64,000 bases of DNA from assembly GCA_947846985.1 (NCBI GenBank), contig CANTUZ010000006.1:50451707-50515706 (forward strand). Reading direction: 5' to 3'. A program made the position numbers and the translations under genes. Shown one piece after another: positions 24,801 to 37,777 of this stretch. The notes beneath the pieces were generated by a model. The model ran no database searches. It was not told the DNA's origin and saw nothing but the letters and a program-made list of their open reading frames with translations. The first letter of the stretch is position 1, and every line of letters starts with the position of its first letter. The DNA is from Fratercula arctica (Eukaryota; Chordata; Aves; Charadriiformes; Alcidae).

Positions 24801-25694
24801 TTATTCACTGAAGTCATGCATTAGGAATATTATTTTTGTTACCGTATATTTATAAATTTACATGTACTTTGTATTTTCTTAATGGTCTGAAATGTTAAAC
24901 TTCTTGATGCTCTTTTTGCTTTGGCGTTTTAATTTCTGTTCTTCGCCAAACTAACAGTGAAAATATGCAAAGGATTTTATTGTATAGAGAAGTTGCTTTT
25001 CTATCACGCTTCATTTGAGATTCCTAAATTCTTATTTGTTTGACAATGTTGTTTGTGAAAACAATCCCACAAATCTAAAATTCAGCCTTAGATTTTAGGG
25101 CCTTAAGTTAACCCTTAAACACCCGCCGCGTTTGTCAAGATGAATGTTGATATCTTTTGTGAAATATGCTGAATTTAGTTCCGATTCTGTTGATAACTGG
25201 ATATTTGGCAAAACCGTGGTGCGAAAAAGAGAACCAAAATGATTAATAGCACAAATGCCTCTGGATTGGTAAACAATCGTCACAGTAAAAACTGTCAGTC
25301 TTTCAAAGTATGTTAAAGTTTTAAGTATGCTAGAACTGTTGTGTGAGACCTTTCTAGGTATGGAAGTTATTGTTTAATACTTATTTACCTTTATATTTTC
25401 AGTGCAGGAAGATCTGTGTTTTCTTCAGAGGATTTTTAGATGGAAGTAATTTCTTTGAATTAGTTGCACTGATGATTTTGTGAAGCAGATTATTTAGAGC
25501 CAACATGTTGACACACTATCAACCATTTAAAAAAAAAAAAAAAAAAAGACTAATAAGGTTAATTGTCATATGAACCCTCCTCTGTAGTCTGCAATCTGTA
25601 GGCTTTGATTGTTTCTCTGGGGGAAACTCTGCCCAGATGGCATTTTCCTCAAGGCCCTGACCCACAAGAGGCCTGTGGAGATGGAGAACAAGGT
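21863..25694. other. gene-free stretch
   Basis: No coding exon or RNA gene was recognised. A 13-A run lies at about 23520-23533. The 117-codon minus-strand frame at 23558-23911 and the plus frame at 23695-23892 cover the same DNA and neither has a recognisable domain. The 24.1-25.5 kb part is strongly AT-rich. An A-run of about 19 lies at 25530-25547. Confidence 0.55.
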
Positions 25695-26010
25695 GCATCT
25701 CCACAGACTAATTAATTTACTATTATAGCACCTGTTCCAGAATAGATAGGGCTGGAAAGGAAAACAGTCCCTGGGCACAGTGGTAGGCTCACTGGTAAAT
25801 GGATTTGAGCTGATTATATTAAGCTGATGCTTTGATCATCTAAAGGCGTTAAAATGGAAATATGTTTTTGCTGGCTGTTGGCCTCCACGTGAGTGCAGTT
25901 TGTATTATAAGTGAGCAGTAAGGAAAAAGCTGTTTTGGACTCAAGCAAATAGCTTTTTAAAAGTGCACATGGAAAGTGCACTCCCCCGCATTTCAAATTC
26001 AGGAATATTA
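25695..26010. promoter_or_regulatory. candidate conserved non-coding element
   Basis: The block is complex, without simple repeats, and contains ACTAATTAATTTAC (overlapping TAATTA homeodomain cores), a CACGTG-type E-box in CTCCACGTGAG and a repeated GTGCAC/GTGCACT pair near 25961-25983. These features resemble developmental enhancers. Conservation was not tested. Confidence 0.25.
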
Positions 26011-26329
26011 ACACGCAGGATCATTTGCACTTGAAGTATTTCCTTAGACGTTTCAGGATTTTGTTCATATTCTACTAAGTCGTCAGTACGAAACCCTGGA
26101 AACCCACCCATTTTCCGTCATCCGTAAGGTGCCAATACATATTCTTGCCCTTGATTAAAGCAGGCTTTGCATCCTTAAGGAATGGTATGATATTTGTGGG
26201 AAATAGATGTAACTTCTTCAGTAAAATCTTGGCAAACTGTGCAATTAAAACGCTGACGGAATGGTAAAGGCAATGGCAAATCCTTGTGTAAACATTGCTG
26301 GGTAGTAAGTGGATTTACAATGTGTTAAT

Positions 26330-26850
26330 CTGTACTCACTTTCACTTTATTGCCATTTGGATTCCCAGAAGGATTAGCTGTAATTTTATTGGCCCTATGA
26401 GGCTATACTGTTATTTCCTTTTTCAAATCAACTCAGTGACTTTTTTTTTTTTTTTTTCATTTTATTTATTTAACAAGCATGGATCCTATAAGCTGCAGGG
26501 TAAAATTAATTGACCCTTGCCTTTGTAAGGTTAAAAGTGTGTGTAATTAAGGTCCTGTTAAATAATCCTTTCTTTAAAGCAGCAGCAAAATTACAGCAAG
26601 CTATATCAAAACTAAATAGCATATATAGTATTAACGCACGAGGCAAAAGCATTCTCTCCATCAAAATTATAGAAATGTTTTCAAATGTATACGTTATCTT
26701 AAAAGCAAATTTACATGTTTTAAGAATATGGCACTCAAGCCCCTGATGGATTAATAAAATACAGTGCAAGTTGGCTTGTGCAGCTTCTTTAAGAAAAATT
26801 GTCTCCTAAAGCAGTTTGTGCGGTTAATTGACACTGTTTTCAACAAATAG
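26330..26850. promoter_or_regulatory. candidate conserved non-coding elements
   Basis: The segment contains several homeodomain-type cores (AATTAATTG, GTAATTAAG, GATTAAT, GGTTAATTGAC) in complex sequence. The 26506-26769 part is open for about 80 codons on both strands, typical of constrained non-coding DNA in AT-rich surroundings. A T-run at about 26441-26458 separates two sub-blocks. Enhancer function is inference from texture. Confidence 0.3.
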
Positions 26851-27249
26851 CAGAAAGAGAAAGGAGAACCATAAAGCAATAATAAAAGTATGTTGATAGC
26901 TAAAATTTCAGCGCTTCTTGAGAATCAGTAGGGTAAAATAAGACAAGAAAGCTATTTAACACCTTCAAGGGAGAAGACTCTTGCACCAACCACTTTGGTG
27001 TTCTGGGTCGTGGGATGGAGGAGGCTGATTGCAGAAGGGAATGGAGTCTGGGACGGTGGGTGCGACCACTCCGCAGCAGATCAGACTGGTTTCCAGTGGC
27101 AGCGCGCTACTGTACCGCACAGTTCACTTTCTTCTTAGTACTGGGGCTCTGCGGTTTGAGGTTAAATTCTGCACTGAACTGTAGTAAATGGTATGCTGTA
27201 AAGGTAAAAAAACAACATCAAGGTTGGTGTAGGTTGTTAATTAAAACTG

Positions 27250-27360
27250 AAGGCCAAATTTTGGGGTTAATCTTAGCACTTCCTTTGTTAGGACTTAATG
27301 ATTCCAGTTATGATACTTGAATTAAAGGCAAAGCTTCCTTGACTTCAAGGGCAAAAGGCC
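27250..27360. repeat. relic of palindromic element with GGCC ends
   Basis: The relic starts AAGGCCAAATTTTG and ends GCAAAAGGCC, so the ends are imperfect inverted repeats. A TTCCTTGACTTCAAGGG block resembles the CCATTGACTTCAATGG centre of short palindromic elements widespread in turtles and crocodiles. High divergence suggests an old, non-autonomous DNA transposon relic. The family is uncertain. Confidence 0.4.
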
Positions 27361-30300
27361 TATGTTTTGTAAGATGATAGGATAATTGAAAAATTAGCTT
27401 AAAGGCATTTTTTTTTAAGTGGTAGGATATTCTTAGTAGCTTTTTCCTAAAACAAAAACAAAAAAAGCAAACCTCAAATTAATTCAATTTTGAACCACAT
27501 ATCCTGGAACAGAATTTTCCTCTTAATTTCTTGTGATATTTTTGACATAGAGATGACAGACTGAAGCTCTACAAGCACCTTTCTAGAAATATTTGTCCTG
27601 AAGATAGGTAGCAGCCCATTTTTTAAGACAGATAAATTCTGAAAGAAAAGGGCTAAAATATTCCCAGAGAGTCATCAGTTAGTTGGCTGTAGAGCGGATG
27701 ATAAAATCTGGACTCTGAATTTGGTGTCATCTGAAATCAGACTGTTCTGTAAGTGGGAACCAAGGGTAAATACTGGGAAACTGATCAAGCTTGGGACAGC
27801 TCGTGAGATTCCAAAAAGGTCAGAGTATGGAAAAGAAAGGGTACCACAGATTCTTTAGAATGAAGGGTTGTGTGCAGTATTTTCATCAAGTAAGATTAAG
27901 GCTATTTCCCGTATCTTTTTATTTTGACATACAATTTTTGCAACTTTGAGCAACAAGATGCCGCAAGAGAACAATTATAATAAGTAACTTAAATTAAAGA
28001 TAAAAGAATTAAAATGCATAATTACTGTGCAAAGGAAGAATCTGTTAAGTCTGGAGCCTGATTTCTCAGTTGAAAATGTTTATAAAGGTCACTGAAATGG
28101 ATAAAACTCTCAGAACTTTGACAACAAAATTGCTTCCTGCACCTGTCGATCTGGTTAATTCTGTAAAGACGGAACTCCAGCGAACACGTGGATTTGTATA
28201 TGCGTCACGTAACTAACCTAAACCCTATTCCTCCCAAGCTTCCTTCTTCCCTTCTTTTTTCCTCCCCTCCTTCTTCAAGTTTTAAATCTTCTTTTTTAAA
28301 AACATTGTGTCTCCTCAGAAGAAGAGAACAAGTACAGTGTCTCTCTCCATCTGTTCCATCAGATACGCTACACAAAAGGCGGTTGATCCATCCTTAGAGG
28401 TGGCTCCAAGCCCCGTTCCACTCCAGGGTTTGGTACCTTGTTTCTGCTCTTGGCTCTTGCCTCATTTCTTTGTGCTGGTCAGCAGCGTCTTCTGAGCAGC
28501 TCCCCCATGGGCAAAGGAGAAGGAATGTCCCTGGCAGGGTGAAACCTTTGTGCTACACTTGGGGCTTCTGAAAATAGCAGGAGATGGAGTTGCTTTTTAA
28601 AAACCCAGAAGTAGGCTCTTCAGATCATCAGTCACTCAAAGAAATAGGGGGATTTAATCAGCTATGTGAAGACTGGAACAAGCCAGGCGATAGACTGCCA
28701 AAACAGCAAACCATAGAAAACTAGAAATAGGCACAAACTCTAGACTAGAGGCTTTCCTATTACAATGAGAAATATTTACAGAAAATTTAAAGCTTCCGTT
28801 TTCACAAAGAGAAGAAATTTTTTAATCTGGTCTGCATAGCTAAAAGTATACCCTAAAAAAACAGTGTGGGAAAGAGAAAAGAAATAAAATGAGGAGAATG
28901 CCCAAGGCAAAATGACCAATAGAGACCTGCAAATAAAGACACCTGGTGACGGCAATGCGTCTGTTTGAAGGTTGGGTTTTTCTAAACCACTTAGTGACTG
29001 CTACAGTTGTGCAAGCAGCAGGTATTAGGTTGTTAGTGCTCTTTAAAAAAAAAAATAAAAATTCTACTTCTGTCACTTGATTAAAACAAGGAGTGACAGG
29101 TGACGGAGAGCAGAGCACTTGTTATGAAGATTTCCAGTGGATTGTTTTAAAGGCACTGAAGCAAAATGTCAGTTAAATTTACTCAAAACTTTCTGTGATT
29201 TTCGTAGCCTTTTGTGCCGTCGTGTATGAAGCAAGAAAAGTACTTTCAGAACTATCCAATAATATACCTAAATAACATTTTTCATTTCATATGGTGTGAA
29301 GCACTCTTAGTGGAGAAGCAGCAATTTTTCAGAAAGCGATGATGGAGGAGAAAGCTGGGCGTGTGGAAGGTATTTATCCGTCGGGGTTTGTCAAAGAAAC
29401 CTGGCGGGTGTTTGTTGGCCGTTAAGCGTGCGCTGAGCAAGAATGACGGGGAGGAGCCACGTTTGTAGCCGCTGCATCTCCCCAGCTAGTGAGGAGACTT
29501 AGCATCTCTTTGTGTGTTCATTTTAACTGGGGGGACTCGTAATCACCTCAATCATAAGCAGAGATGGGAATATTTTAAAGTTCAACTTGATCAGGATAAG
29601 GCTTGCTTAGTTTCTAAATCAAGAGCTGTTTACAGAATAGGATTAGGCCAAGCTCTTGCTTCACTGTATCTTATCACAGTGTTTGAAGTTCCAGCAGTCT
29701 TTGCAAATTGATGCTTGGAGGCTGTTTGCAGTTTTCTATTGACACGAATGTACTGATTAACGAAATTTATTAAAACGGGGTTCATATTCAACTGGTGTTC
29801 TGTGACACGCACATTTTAAAATGCCCACCGCTGGCTCTGCTTTTTTTTCTGATTTATGTACCAGATGAATAGCAGTACAACTCTGTTACTCCAGTTTGAT
29901 ATTTATTACATTCATTGCAATTACTTTCTGCTGATCAAAAGCACTATTCAAACTTTTTAAAAAGCAGGAATTTTGTAATTTTTTTTATTTTTTTCTTTAT
30001 ACGAACTTCATGCTGTACAAGGGGCAGCCTATTTGAAGATTGGGATGGGTGGTGAGAAACAGGTATGGCCACCAAGCAGCGGCGGTGTGGATTGTCAGCC
30101 CAAGAGCCGCCTGCATGTAGGGACCAACCCCTCTATTGCCTGGTTACCAGCAGAGTTCACTTGCCTGGCTGTCAGCGTACGTTCCTACCATGTCACTTCA
30201 AAAACTAACTTAGCCCTAACAGTTTTAGATGATGGCATGAAAAGCTGAAGAAATCATGGGAAAGCTACTTAAGAAAGGTATTTATGGCAATATTAAAGTG

Positions 30301-32020
30301 AAAGAAGAAAGGAGCTGGACAAGCAGGGGTCTGACACGTGTCTGTCTGTACCATTAAAGGACAACCAAGCAAACTGTCCTGAGCAGCAGGTGAATATGGA
30401 AGAAGTTTCATACTCCCATTTAAACTGATGGCAGAGAGAGAAAGCTGCACCTTTTGTGAAGGTGGACACAAATGTACTACTACCTGTGAAATTATACCAC
30501 TTAGAATTTTAGTTATTAAGCAGGAATATATTGTTGGCATCGCTCCAGTTTTGCTCGGTGAGAATTGTATAAAAGTGTGTTTCATTCTCTGGAACAGTGA
30601 GAACCAAGACGGTTGGGTTTTGTGCAGTTCTATTAATAATATAGTGAGCATCAAACAAAAAAAAAAAAAAAATCTTCTGAGAAGTATGAGCTATGGGAAT
30701 TATATTAATCTCCTGAACTGGAACTGTAGAGGCTTAGAAGGCTTAAATCAAGGGCATCCAAATTTTGCCCAACTGAGGACTGTGTTGGCATCTTGTCCAG
30801 AGCTTGAGGGCTGAATCTCATTGCTTATTGCCAGCCTCCTCTTCTACGTGGAGCTGCAGCTAATGGAGAGAAGCCCAAAACTAGAGAGCAAAACATTCCT
30901 GCTACCTGCACTAGAGTTTGGGGGGGTTGTATTAAAATGACTATGTATACAGCAGAAAGCAGTGTTTTTTCTTTTCACCCCTCAATAGTTTTCATGTTCA
31001 CCGATTTCAGATTATACTAGCCTGGGATCTAAGATTCAAGCTGGTTTCTTTCTGTCTAATGTGTCAACAACAGTAATAAAGTCTCTGCATGCAAAAATGA
31101 AGTGTTTTAATTTAACCTGTGCTGGTCATTTCTCTTATAGAACCTGCTTCGCATTGTGAAGATTTGGTTTCTAGTGACCAATTTTAACAATGCATAAAGT
31201 ATCGTATAAGAAGTAAACAATAACAAATTAACAGAGCAATTTGCTTTAATTTTCAGCGTTGCCTTTAGTAGGTCTCTTTTTTTTTTCCTTCTTGCGGGAG
31301 ACTTGTAACAGTAATATCATGTAAGGTCGCCTTGCAATTGCAATATAGTAGTGCGCGTATTGAACCCCGCTCCAGGACTTTGGTGTTGAGCCTGAGAGTT
31401 CACAAAGAAACGTTTGCTTAAACAGAAGTATCGTTTTCTTCCTGGCTCTGTCCCTGAGACAATTTTCCACATTCGCCTGTTGTGATCTATAAAACCATGA
31501 TTTTAACGATGTCCAGAGTGTTCCGTATTCAAATAAGAAGTGCTGTAGTGACAAATTCAGACTCTAGGACAAAAGGAAGGGAGTTTCTCTTTCCCATCTC
31601 TCATCTCAGCTCCATCACAACCTTAGTGTGTTTTTTGATAACTTAGCTATGGATTTGTAACTACAAAGCTTTTAGAGCTTTTGGTGATTTCTTTTGGTTT
31701 TGGTTCCGCACACACGCATTTCACTTGTGGTACGTATACTGATGTACCCCGTATCTCAGACTACATCTGTTGAATACATCAGTAAATAACTTTGCTTTAC
31801 TTAGAACAGTAATTTGGATTCTTCAGAACAATATTACTGCAGGTAAGTAGGGAGCGTGTTCTGGTCAAACCTTAGAACGTGTGTGTATGGGGATTTGATC
31901 AATCCACCCCTCTGCATCTTGCATTTGTTATTATTTTCAGCGATACAACGTTTGTTACATCTTTAACATGAAATGAAAAATCGATTTACAGTGACTGTTA
32001 CACTGAGGCTTAGATGCTAA
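27361..32020. other. gene-free stretch
   Basis: No exon was confirmed. A CT-rich tract lies at about 28228-28285 and an A-run at 30657-30672. Two overlapping frames on opposite strands (30265-30654 minus, 30428-30814 plus, about 128 codons each) are the longest in the region. Neither shows a domain, and the plus frame runs through the A-run. The 29.4-29.5 kb part is CpG-richer. No mobile element was recognised with confidence. Confidence 0.5.
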
Positions 32021-32075
32021 ACAGATGGGGCAATAGAGAGAGATTCATTGAAGTAATCCCACAGACAATGACTTC
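32010..32075 (+). repeat. possible MIR-like fragment
   Basis: ACTGAGGCTTAGATG is followed by ACAGATGGGGCAATAGAG and GAAGTAATCCCACA. The second part parallels the ACAGATGGGGAAACTGAG, then GAAGTGACTTGCCCA order of MIR-like amniote repeats. Divergence is high and chance similarity cannot be excluded. Confidence 0.35.
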
Positions 32076-32539
32076 TTATTTCTACAAGATTTTCCTCTTT
32101 GTTTTTGGTAGGTGAAAAGAAAAGGAGGTGCATATCAAATAGTCGTTTAAGATAAAGGGATGATTTGAATGGATGGGTGGGGAAACAGTTATTTTATTTC
32201 AAATAGAAGAAAGTTGCTTTATGTGCAGGTGGATTGCAGAAGGTTTCCCTCTTCTGAAGCCCATCTGGGAAGTTAGTTTAGCTCTATTGATGTTTAAGAC
32301 TCCTTCTTTCATCACAACCACATGCCAAGACAATAAGTAATTGAACTGCGTGTTTTGCCTTTTTAAAAAGGTGTAATCTCCTTCTGAAGTGGAGCGAGAT
32401 GTTTAGCAGGATTTTTCTAATTTCTCTGTCATCGCACCATGCAGGCGAGGTTCCAAGCCCAGGCTGCAGTATCTCTTTATCATCTCTTTGATGAACACCT
32501 GTTTCTGGTGTACAAATGCGTATCTGCTGAGATGCAAAA

Positions 32540-33140
32540 TTGAAATAATTTTAACAGTATAAGAATAATTAGGAATCTTTTTTTTTTAAAGGTCCACCTG
32601 TTCAAAATACTGTTTTGTTTATTTCTACATTACATATAACATAGAGACACATGTTTAGCAATTATGATTGCATAGGCAACATTTTTTCTGTAATATTTTA
32701 ACCTAAAAATGAATTTATTTGTAATTTAAAAAATAAAAAATCAGAAGTCTGGAAATGCAAAAAAAGAAAGTGTATTTAGGCATCGGTTACAATTTGTGTA
32801 CTTTCTATAACACAACTCTGAAAAGAATACATGCTGCCTTTTAAAATAATACATCTGTATATATCTGTTTCATAAAAATCCCTCACAAAGCAAATACTGT
32901 ATAGATTTTTGAAATGGATAAATGTGGCTACATTTAAATATATTTTAAACATGGATCCTTCATTAATTTATTTTATAGCTTAACATGTAAAGAATTATAT
33001 TTTTTATAATAAATGGAACCAGAAATTCTAATAATTTGTTATACTATTTATTAGAGAACACCTGAACAAGTCTTAAAAATGGACATTTCAAATAAATATA
33101 TATGTTCATATATAAGTGCAAAAATACATCCCTTAGTTCG
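32540..33140. other. very AT-rich block
   Basis: About 600 bases are dominated by A and T with many TATA, AATAAA and TTTAAA strings, with no open frame or mobile element recognised. It could be a scaffold-attachment-type region or an old 3' untranslated segment. Neither can be shown from sequence. Confidence 0.45.
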
Positions 33141-33651
33141 TAACTTCTGTTGCTTTATTACGGACTTGTATCCCTTCATCAGTTAGGGGCCAGTTTGAAG
33201 GCTGGTTAAAGACTGCGATTGTCAGTGATTTACCAACATCAAGATGGGGTTTATATTTACAATTGCAATGTAATTGTTAAAGTCTGATACTGTTTTCTGT
33301 ATTTCCAAATTTATCTGAAGTATATCTGAACTAGATAAGCGTAAGTTTTTCCACCGATAACACCTCTTTTGAAATACACGAAGTAAACAAGATACAAATT
33401 TAAAGAAGAGGGGAAATCTCATAAATATGTATGCAGTTTTATTCTTGCTAGTGCTGTTTCTAATTGACTGAGGATGTTAGGGAGTAACGCTCACAGACGA
33501 GTGGGACTAGTTGTTGATTCTTAAATAGGTCTCCATATCTTTCATATTTCAGTCAAATTATCTAACTCAGTTGAAGAGATTTCCTACTAATTTCTACTCC
33601 TGTCTTGAATACTTTTACTCCTATTGATCTCATGTAACCTTTCATAGAAGG

Positions 33652-33683
33652 TTATTCCATTGTTTAGTGGAACAATGGAATAA
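33652..33683. repeat. perfect 13-bp inverted repeat with paired SOX-type sites
   Basis: TTATTCCATTGTT and AACAATGGAATAA are exact reverse complements separated by six bases (TAGTGG). Each arm contains a SOX-family core, CCATTGTT on the left and AACAATGG on the right, so the two sites face away from the centre. It could form a hairpin or a paired binding site. It is not flanked by recognisable transposon ends. Confidence 0.75.
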
Positions 33684-33689
33684 AACTCA

Positions 33690-36600
33690 CTATTAACTAT
33701 AATGAACCCTATAAATGGTAGTTAAGAACTTAGGTTTTGAGAGTTTCCATTGTAACACCTTGCTTTCATCTGCTTTAAGCTTGCAAAGCTTCAACCATTG
33801 AAGAAATTTTGCTCAACTAGTTTCTGTCATGTCGCAGCCTGTCATGTTTTGTGGTGTATTTGAAAGTTGAAATAGAATCTCTCCAGCCATTTTGTAGGTG
33901 GACGCAATGGACACAAATCACTTTTTAACTCTTCACCATGTAGAGGGAAATACAATACTCAGAACTGGGTCTGACTGGGTTATAAAGGAAGAGGATGAAG
34001 CGTGGGCACAACCATCTGTAAATGAACACTTGGCTTAACTTGGAGAAATAACTCAAATAAGGAAAAAATTTAAGTTTCAAAGTTTGTTTTGAAGAATGTT
34101 GGGGGTTTTTTTCCCATATCCTAAGATTTTTGTAAAGCTTTATGAAGCACTCTGTTTGAAAGATAAAACAAATTTCTTCTCACATGGAAGGCAAAACCCT
34201 CTCTTGCTTTGAGACATGCTTTTTGGTCCTCGTGTCCAAATCAATGAAGCGTACCTGAACTGACTACTTTGTGTTTCTTACTTTGCGTGTCGCTCGTGTT
34301 GCCGTAGCAAGCTAAGAGTTACGGGACCAGAGCCACCATGTAGCAATGGCAAAGGCTACCAAAAGGCTCTATTATATGGAGGATGGAATAGGAACACCAC
34401 TGGAGTAAAGAAAATGTATTATCTCCATCTTTCCTTCGTACTTTGAACCTCTTCTAGTTGTTTACTGTAGCACTATAGCATTGAAATAAGAAATATAGTT
34501 AGACACTGCCCTGGAAAGAGAAGTACCAAACTGATAGATTTATGTTTAAAAAAAACAAAAGCAAACAAATAACCAACCCCCCCAAAAAAACCCCAGCAGA
34601 TTCAGTGACACCCTAAATATTTTAGCAGATTCATCTATTTCACTGAGTTATTTGCTCACTTAAGAAAAAAAGAAGAAATACTTTAGAAATACAGATGAAA
34701 TTATTTTTTATTTTTCACTTTGAAATTTCTACATTACCTTTTAAATTTGATTGAATATGTTTTAAGAATCTCAAAGTCAAAGCAAAATGTAGGATACATG
34801 ATCAAATACTAACAGTTTATTTTCATGGTAACGTAAAAATAGTGTGTGTGTGGGGAAGTTTCCAGAAGGCTAGAAATGAAGTTATGTGTCCAGCTTGTGA
34901 TGCAAATAATGTAGAATAGAAGAAAATCATTGAATTAATGAAAAAATTGGGATACGATTATAACATATTCTACAAAAACATGCAGAAAAGGGAGGGCTGT
35001 TTATTTTTTTTTTAATACGTCTAGGTTCTTTAGTTCACGCTATCCTACATGTTTTAAGCCTTCATTCAAAAATGAATGTCTGTTTTTTCCCTGTTGTAGT
35101 GATACAGATGTCAGAGTGCCGCCAGCCACCCTGTCATGTTGAATCTAGTCTTGCGGAAAGGTGTCTCTAGACAAACAATAACAGGCGCAGAAGTGGGACT
35201 GCCACGTTCCTACAGCACGTTCTCTACAATGAGCACTTCACAGTCTAGTTGCAACCATTTACAGTCAAACCTAATTAAACACAGGCATGTTTTGCTTTCT
35301 ACTAAAAGCAAACAACCCATGTATAATGGTTATATTGTTAACTTTAATAAAAAGCTACAAACTGTGAAGGATGAGAATCCAACAGCAAGGTTAAGTCAGT
35401 GATGTATGTACATAGAGTTTTGGATTCAGTGTGGTGTTTAACAGTTCAGCTAGTTAGAAAATAGAAAAGGAATGTTTTGAAATTTTTTTTTTCACACCTT
35501 TCCCCGGCCTTTTTTCCATTTTTAGGCTTAGGTAATACAATGAATGATGCTTTCTTTCCTAAGGAAATCTGACTTATTTGTTGAAACTGAGTATTCGTGT
35601 GTACCTTAAGTGTATGAGTATGCTGAATTTAGTGGAAAGAAAGGCATTTATGTTGAAACGTTGACATTTTCTTTCTGAACAGATGAAGAGTTTCCAAAAA
35701 TGTTGAAAAAGTATACAGCTTCAAACAAGATTTTTTTTTTTGGAGGGTGTGGGAATCTTAAACAGTTCCACTTTAAAACTTTGAATGGTAAAGGCAAGAT
35801 CTAAACATGAACCACTGGATAATTGTTATTGAGGAGACTTATTGATCGCAGCCATATATTCTTTACTTGTGCAAGGCTACATGAAATGAGTATGCAAATG
35901 GAGACGCTGGTTTCGTTGAATGTAGGATGCAGCCTCACTCACTCATGTTTGAGATCAAGCCAGCAAGTTAAAATGCCAAGTGCACGTTGGCCTCGTTGTT
36001 TTTAGGGTCTTCTGTTCCATAATGTGTTCTGTACTTTCTTCTCCGCTTAGTTCTGATCATTTAAGTAGCATCATTTATCCTGTCGGATGCTCAGTCTGGG
36101 ATGGATTTGCAACACTGTGTTTACTCCAGACTTTTTCCTAATTGCTGAAAATCAGCTCCTCTATATTGATGGGGTTATTTTAGGTGGAGGAGTATCTCTC
36201 TTTTCTGTGGTCCTATATGCAGAAATTCCAATACTTTTCTCATTAGAAATTTATGAAACTAGTTCAAATATAATAACCAAGGGAATTTTTACACCTAAGT
36301 GAAACATTTCCTTTGTTACTTATAGGCCATTATAAATTTGGAACCTGAAATGGCTGGTGAAAATAATCTTCCATTTAAGTGATCCTTTATGTGTATTTTG
36401 TTGAACACGGTATCTCCTTTATTTCTTCTGTGTGGGCCATGGAAATTCACTTCTTTTAACACTTTTGCTTGCATCTTATTCTCTAAACCTTTGAAATAGC
36501 ATCACTATCTCTTTTTGTTTCTAATTCAGGCATACAGTAGAATACGCCAACCCCCAATCCCGTGTGTTATTGCCGCCGTAAGAGTTAGTGATTCCTGTGA

Positions 36601-36896
36601 CTACCTGTATTTCTGTCTTTGTTTCCTTCTCTAATCTTTTCACCCTAATTGTCGTGTCATCAGATATACCTATGAAATATACACTAATTTACCAGACTAA
36701 GTAAGGTAATCTTCATTTTCTAACTCATGTGAAAACACAAGGCCCAGCTTCAGTAATACATTCTGTTAGGCCATAGTTGTTCTAAATCTAATTTATGTTC
36801 TTGAGACAGTTTTAACAAGTGTAAGGATGACCAGAAAGCTTACAATGGCTACTAAAGGCTAAAACTTCGTTATCAGAACCTTGAAACCTGTTATAA
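33690..36896. other. gene-free stretch
   Basis: AT-rich unique sequence without a recognised exon, RNA gene or mobile element. A short A/C-rich tract lies at about 34545-34592 and T-runs near 35000-35015 and 35729-35741. The open frames here (60-88 codons) lack recognisable domains. Confidence 0.55.
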
Positions 36897-37060
36897 GAAG
36901 TATTAGTATTTTTATTATATCGGTGTCTGAAGCTCTAGCTATTGGTCTAGACTCTTTTTATTATAACATAGGGTACAAATACAGAAGAAAAAGATAGACC
37001 CTGACCTGAAGAACTTATAGTCAAAGTAGAATCATGAACAGAGAGAGAATGAGGGTGTCA
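36897..37060 (+). repeat. ancient amniote interspersed repeat
   Basis: The blocks GTGTCTGAAGCTCTAGCTA, GGGTACAAATACAGAAG and AAAAAGATAGACCCTGACC, followed by GAAGAACTTATAGTCAAA, occur in the same order as in a repeat common in turtles and crocodiles: a GTGCCTAGAAGCC block, then GCGCTGTACAAACACA, then AGACAGTCCCTGCCCC, then AAGAGCTTACAATCTAA. Divergence is roughly a quarter of positions by eye. The family name is uncertain. Confidence 0.6.
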
Positions 37061-37777
37061 GAAGTCTTTCATTAGAGTGATTGAGAAAAATGATGCATTT
37101 GGGGAGGTGTCAAAGGGGAGGCATTAAGAGATATTAGAGATACCAGTTGGAGTTCGAAGAATGGTTTAAAGTAGGGAGAAAAAGGCAACCTTGAACTTAT
37201 TTCTGAGGAAAGCTTTTATAGTAAACCTTTGAATACTATGAAATTCAGTGGACACTAAGTCTATGCAGTTGAACTAAGGACACTGTCTTTCAAAAGAGTC
37301 ATCTGCTCATTATTCTTTGCCTAGTTGTTTTTGAAAAGACCAAGATTTCAGAGTAGAAGAACATTTTCTTTTTTTCACCACCAGGCCAAAATATGAATAT
37401 ATATAGAAGATCTCTATGATTTCAGTTAGCTCAGATATTCCATTTAGAATTTTATACGTGTTGTAGATACCCTGTGTGGATGCTGATGAATCCTGATTTG
37501 GATTTTGTACAGTTTTTGTATTGATTTATGGAGATGCTTATAATGCATCATTTATAACGTTGTGGCTTTCAGTGTTGCCGTGCTTTTGATGATACTGTAG
37601 AGACATTTAGGTGAAAAGGGATAGATGCTGTCAACTGATGATTGGAAAGAGGTTTTTTTTGAGGTACAAAATCCACATCCATCAAGAAAACATGTAAATA
37701 TTAAAAGGAAATCTACTTGCTCATAAACCTTTGGTGAATTGTCATATTGTCAGTTGTTATCAGATATTGTCAGATAT
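37061..37777. other. gene-free stretch with a short TGTCA-rich cluster
   Basis: No gene was recognised. At about 37740-37785 the motif TTGTCAG/GTCATA recurs five times in 45 bases, which looks like a degenerate short tandem repeat. The rest is AT-rich and may include the diverged downstream part of the repeat at 36.9 kb. Confidence 0.45.

Noticed and set aside
30265..30814. Two overlapping open frames of about 128 codons on opposite strands
   Set aside because: No domain on either strand. The plus frame runs through an A-run that encodes its lysine tract, and no splice or promoter context supports a gene.
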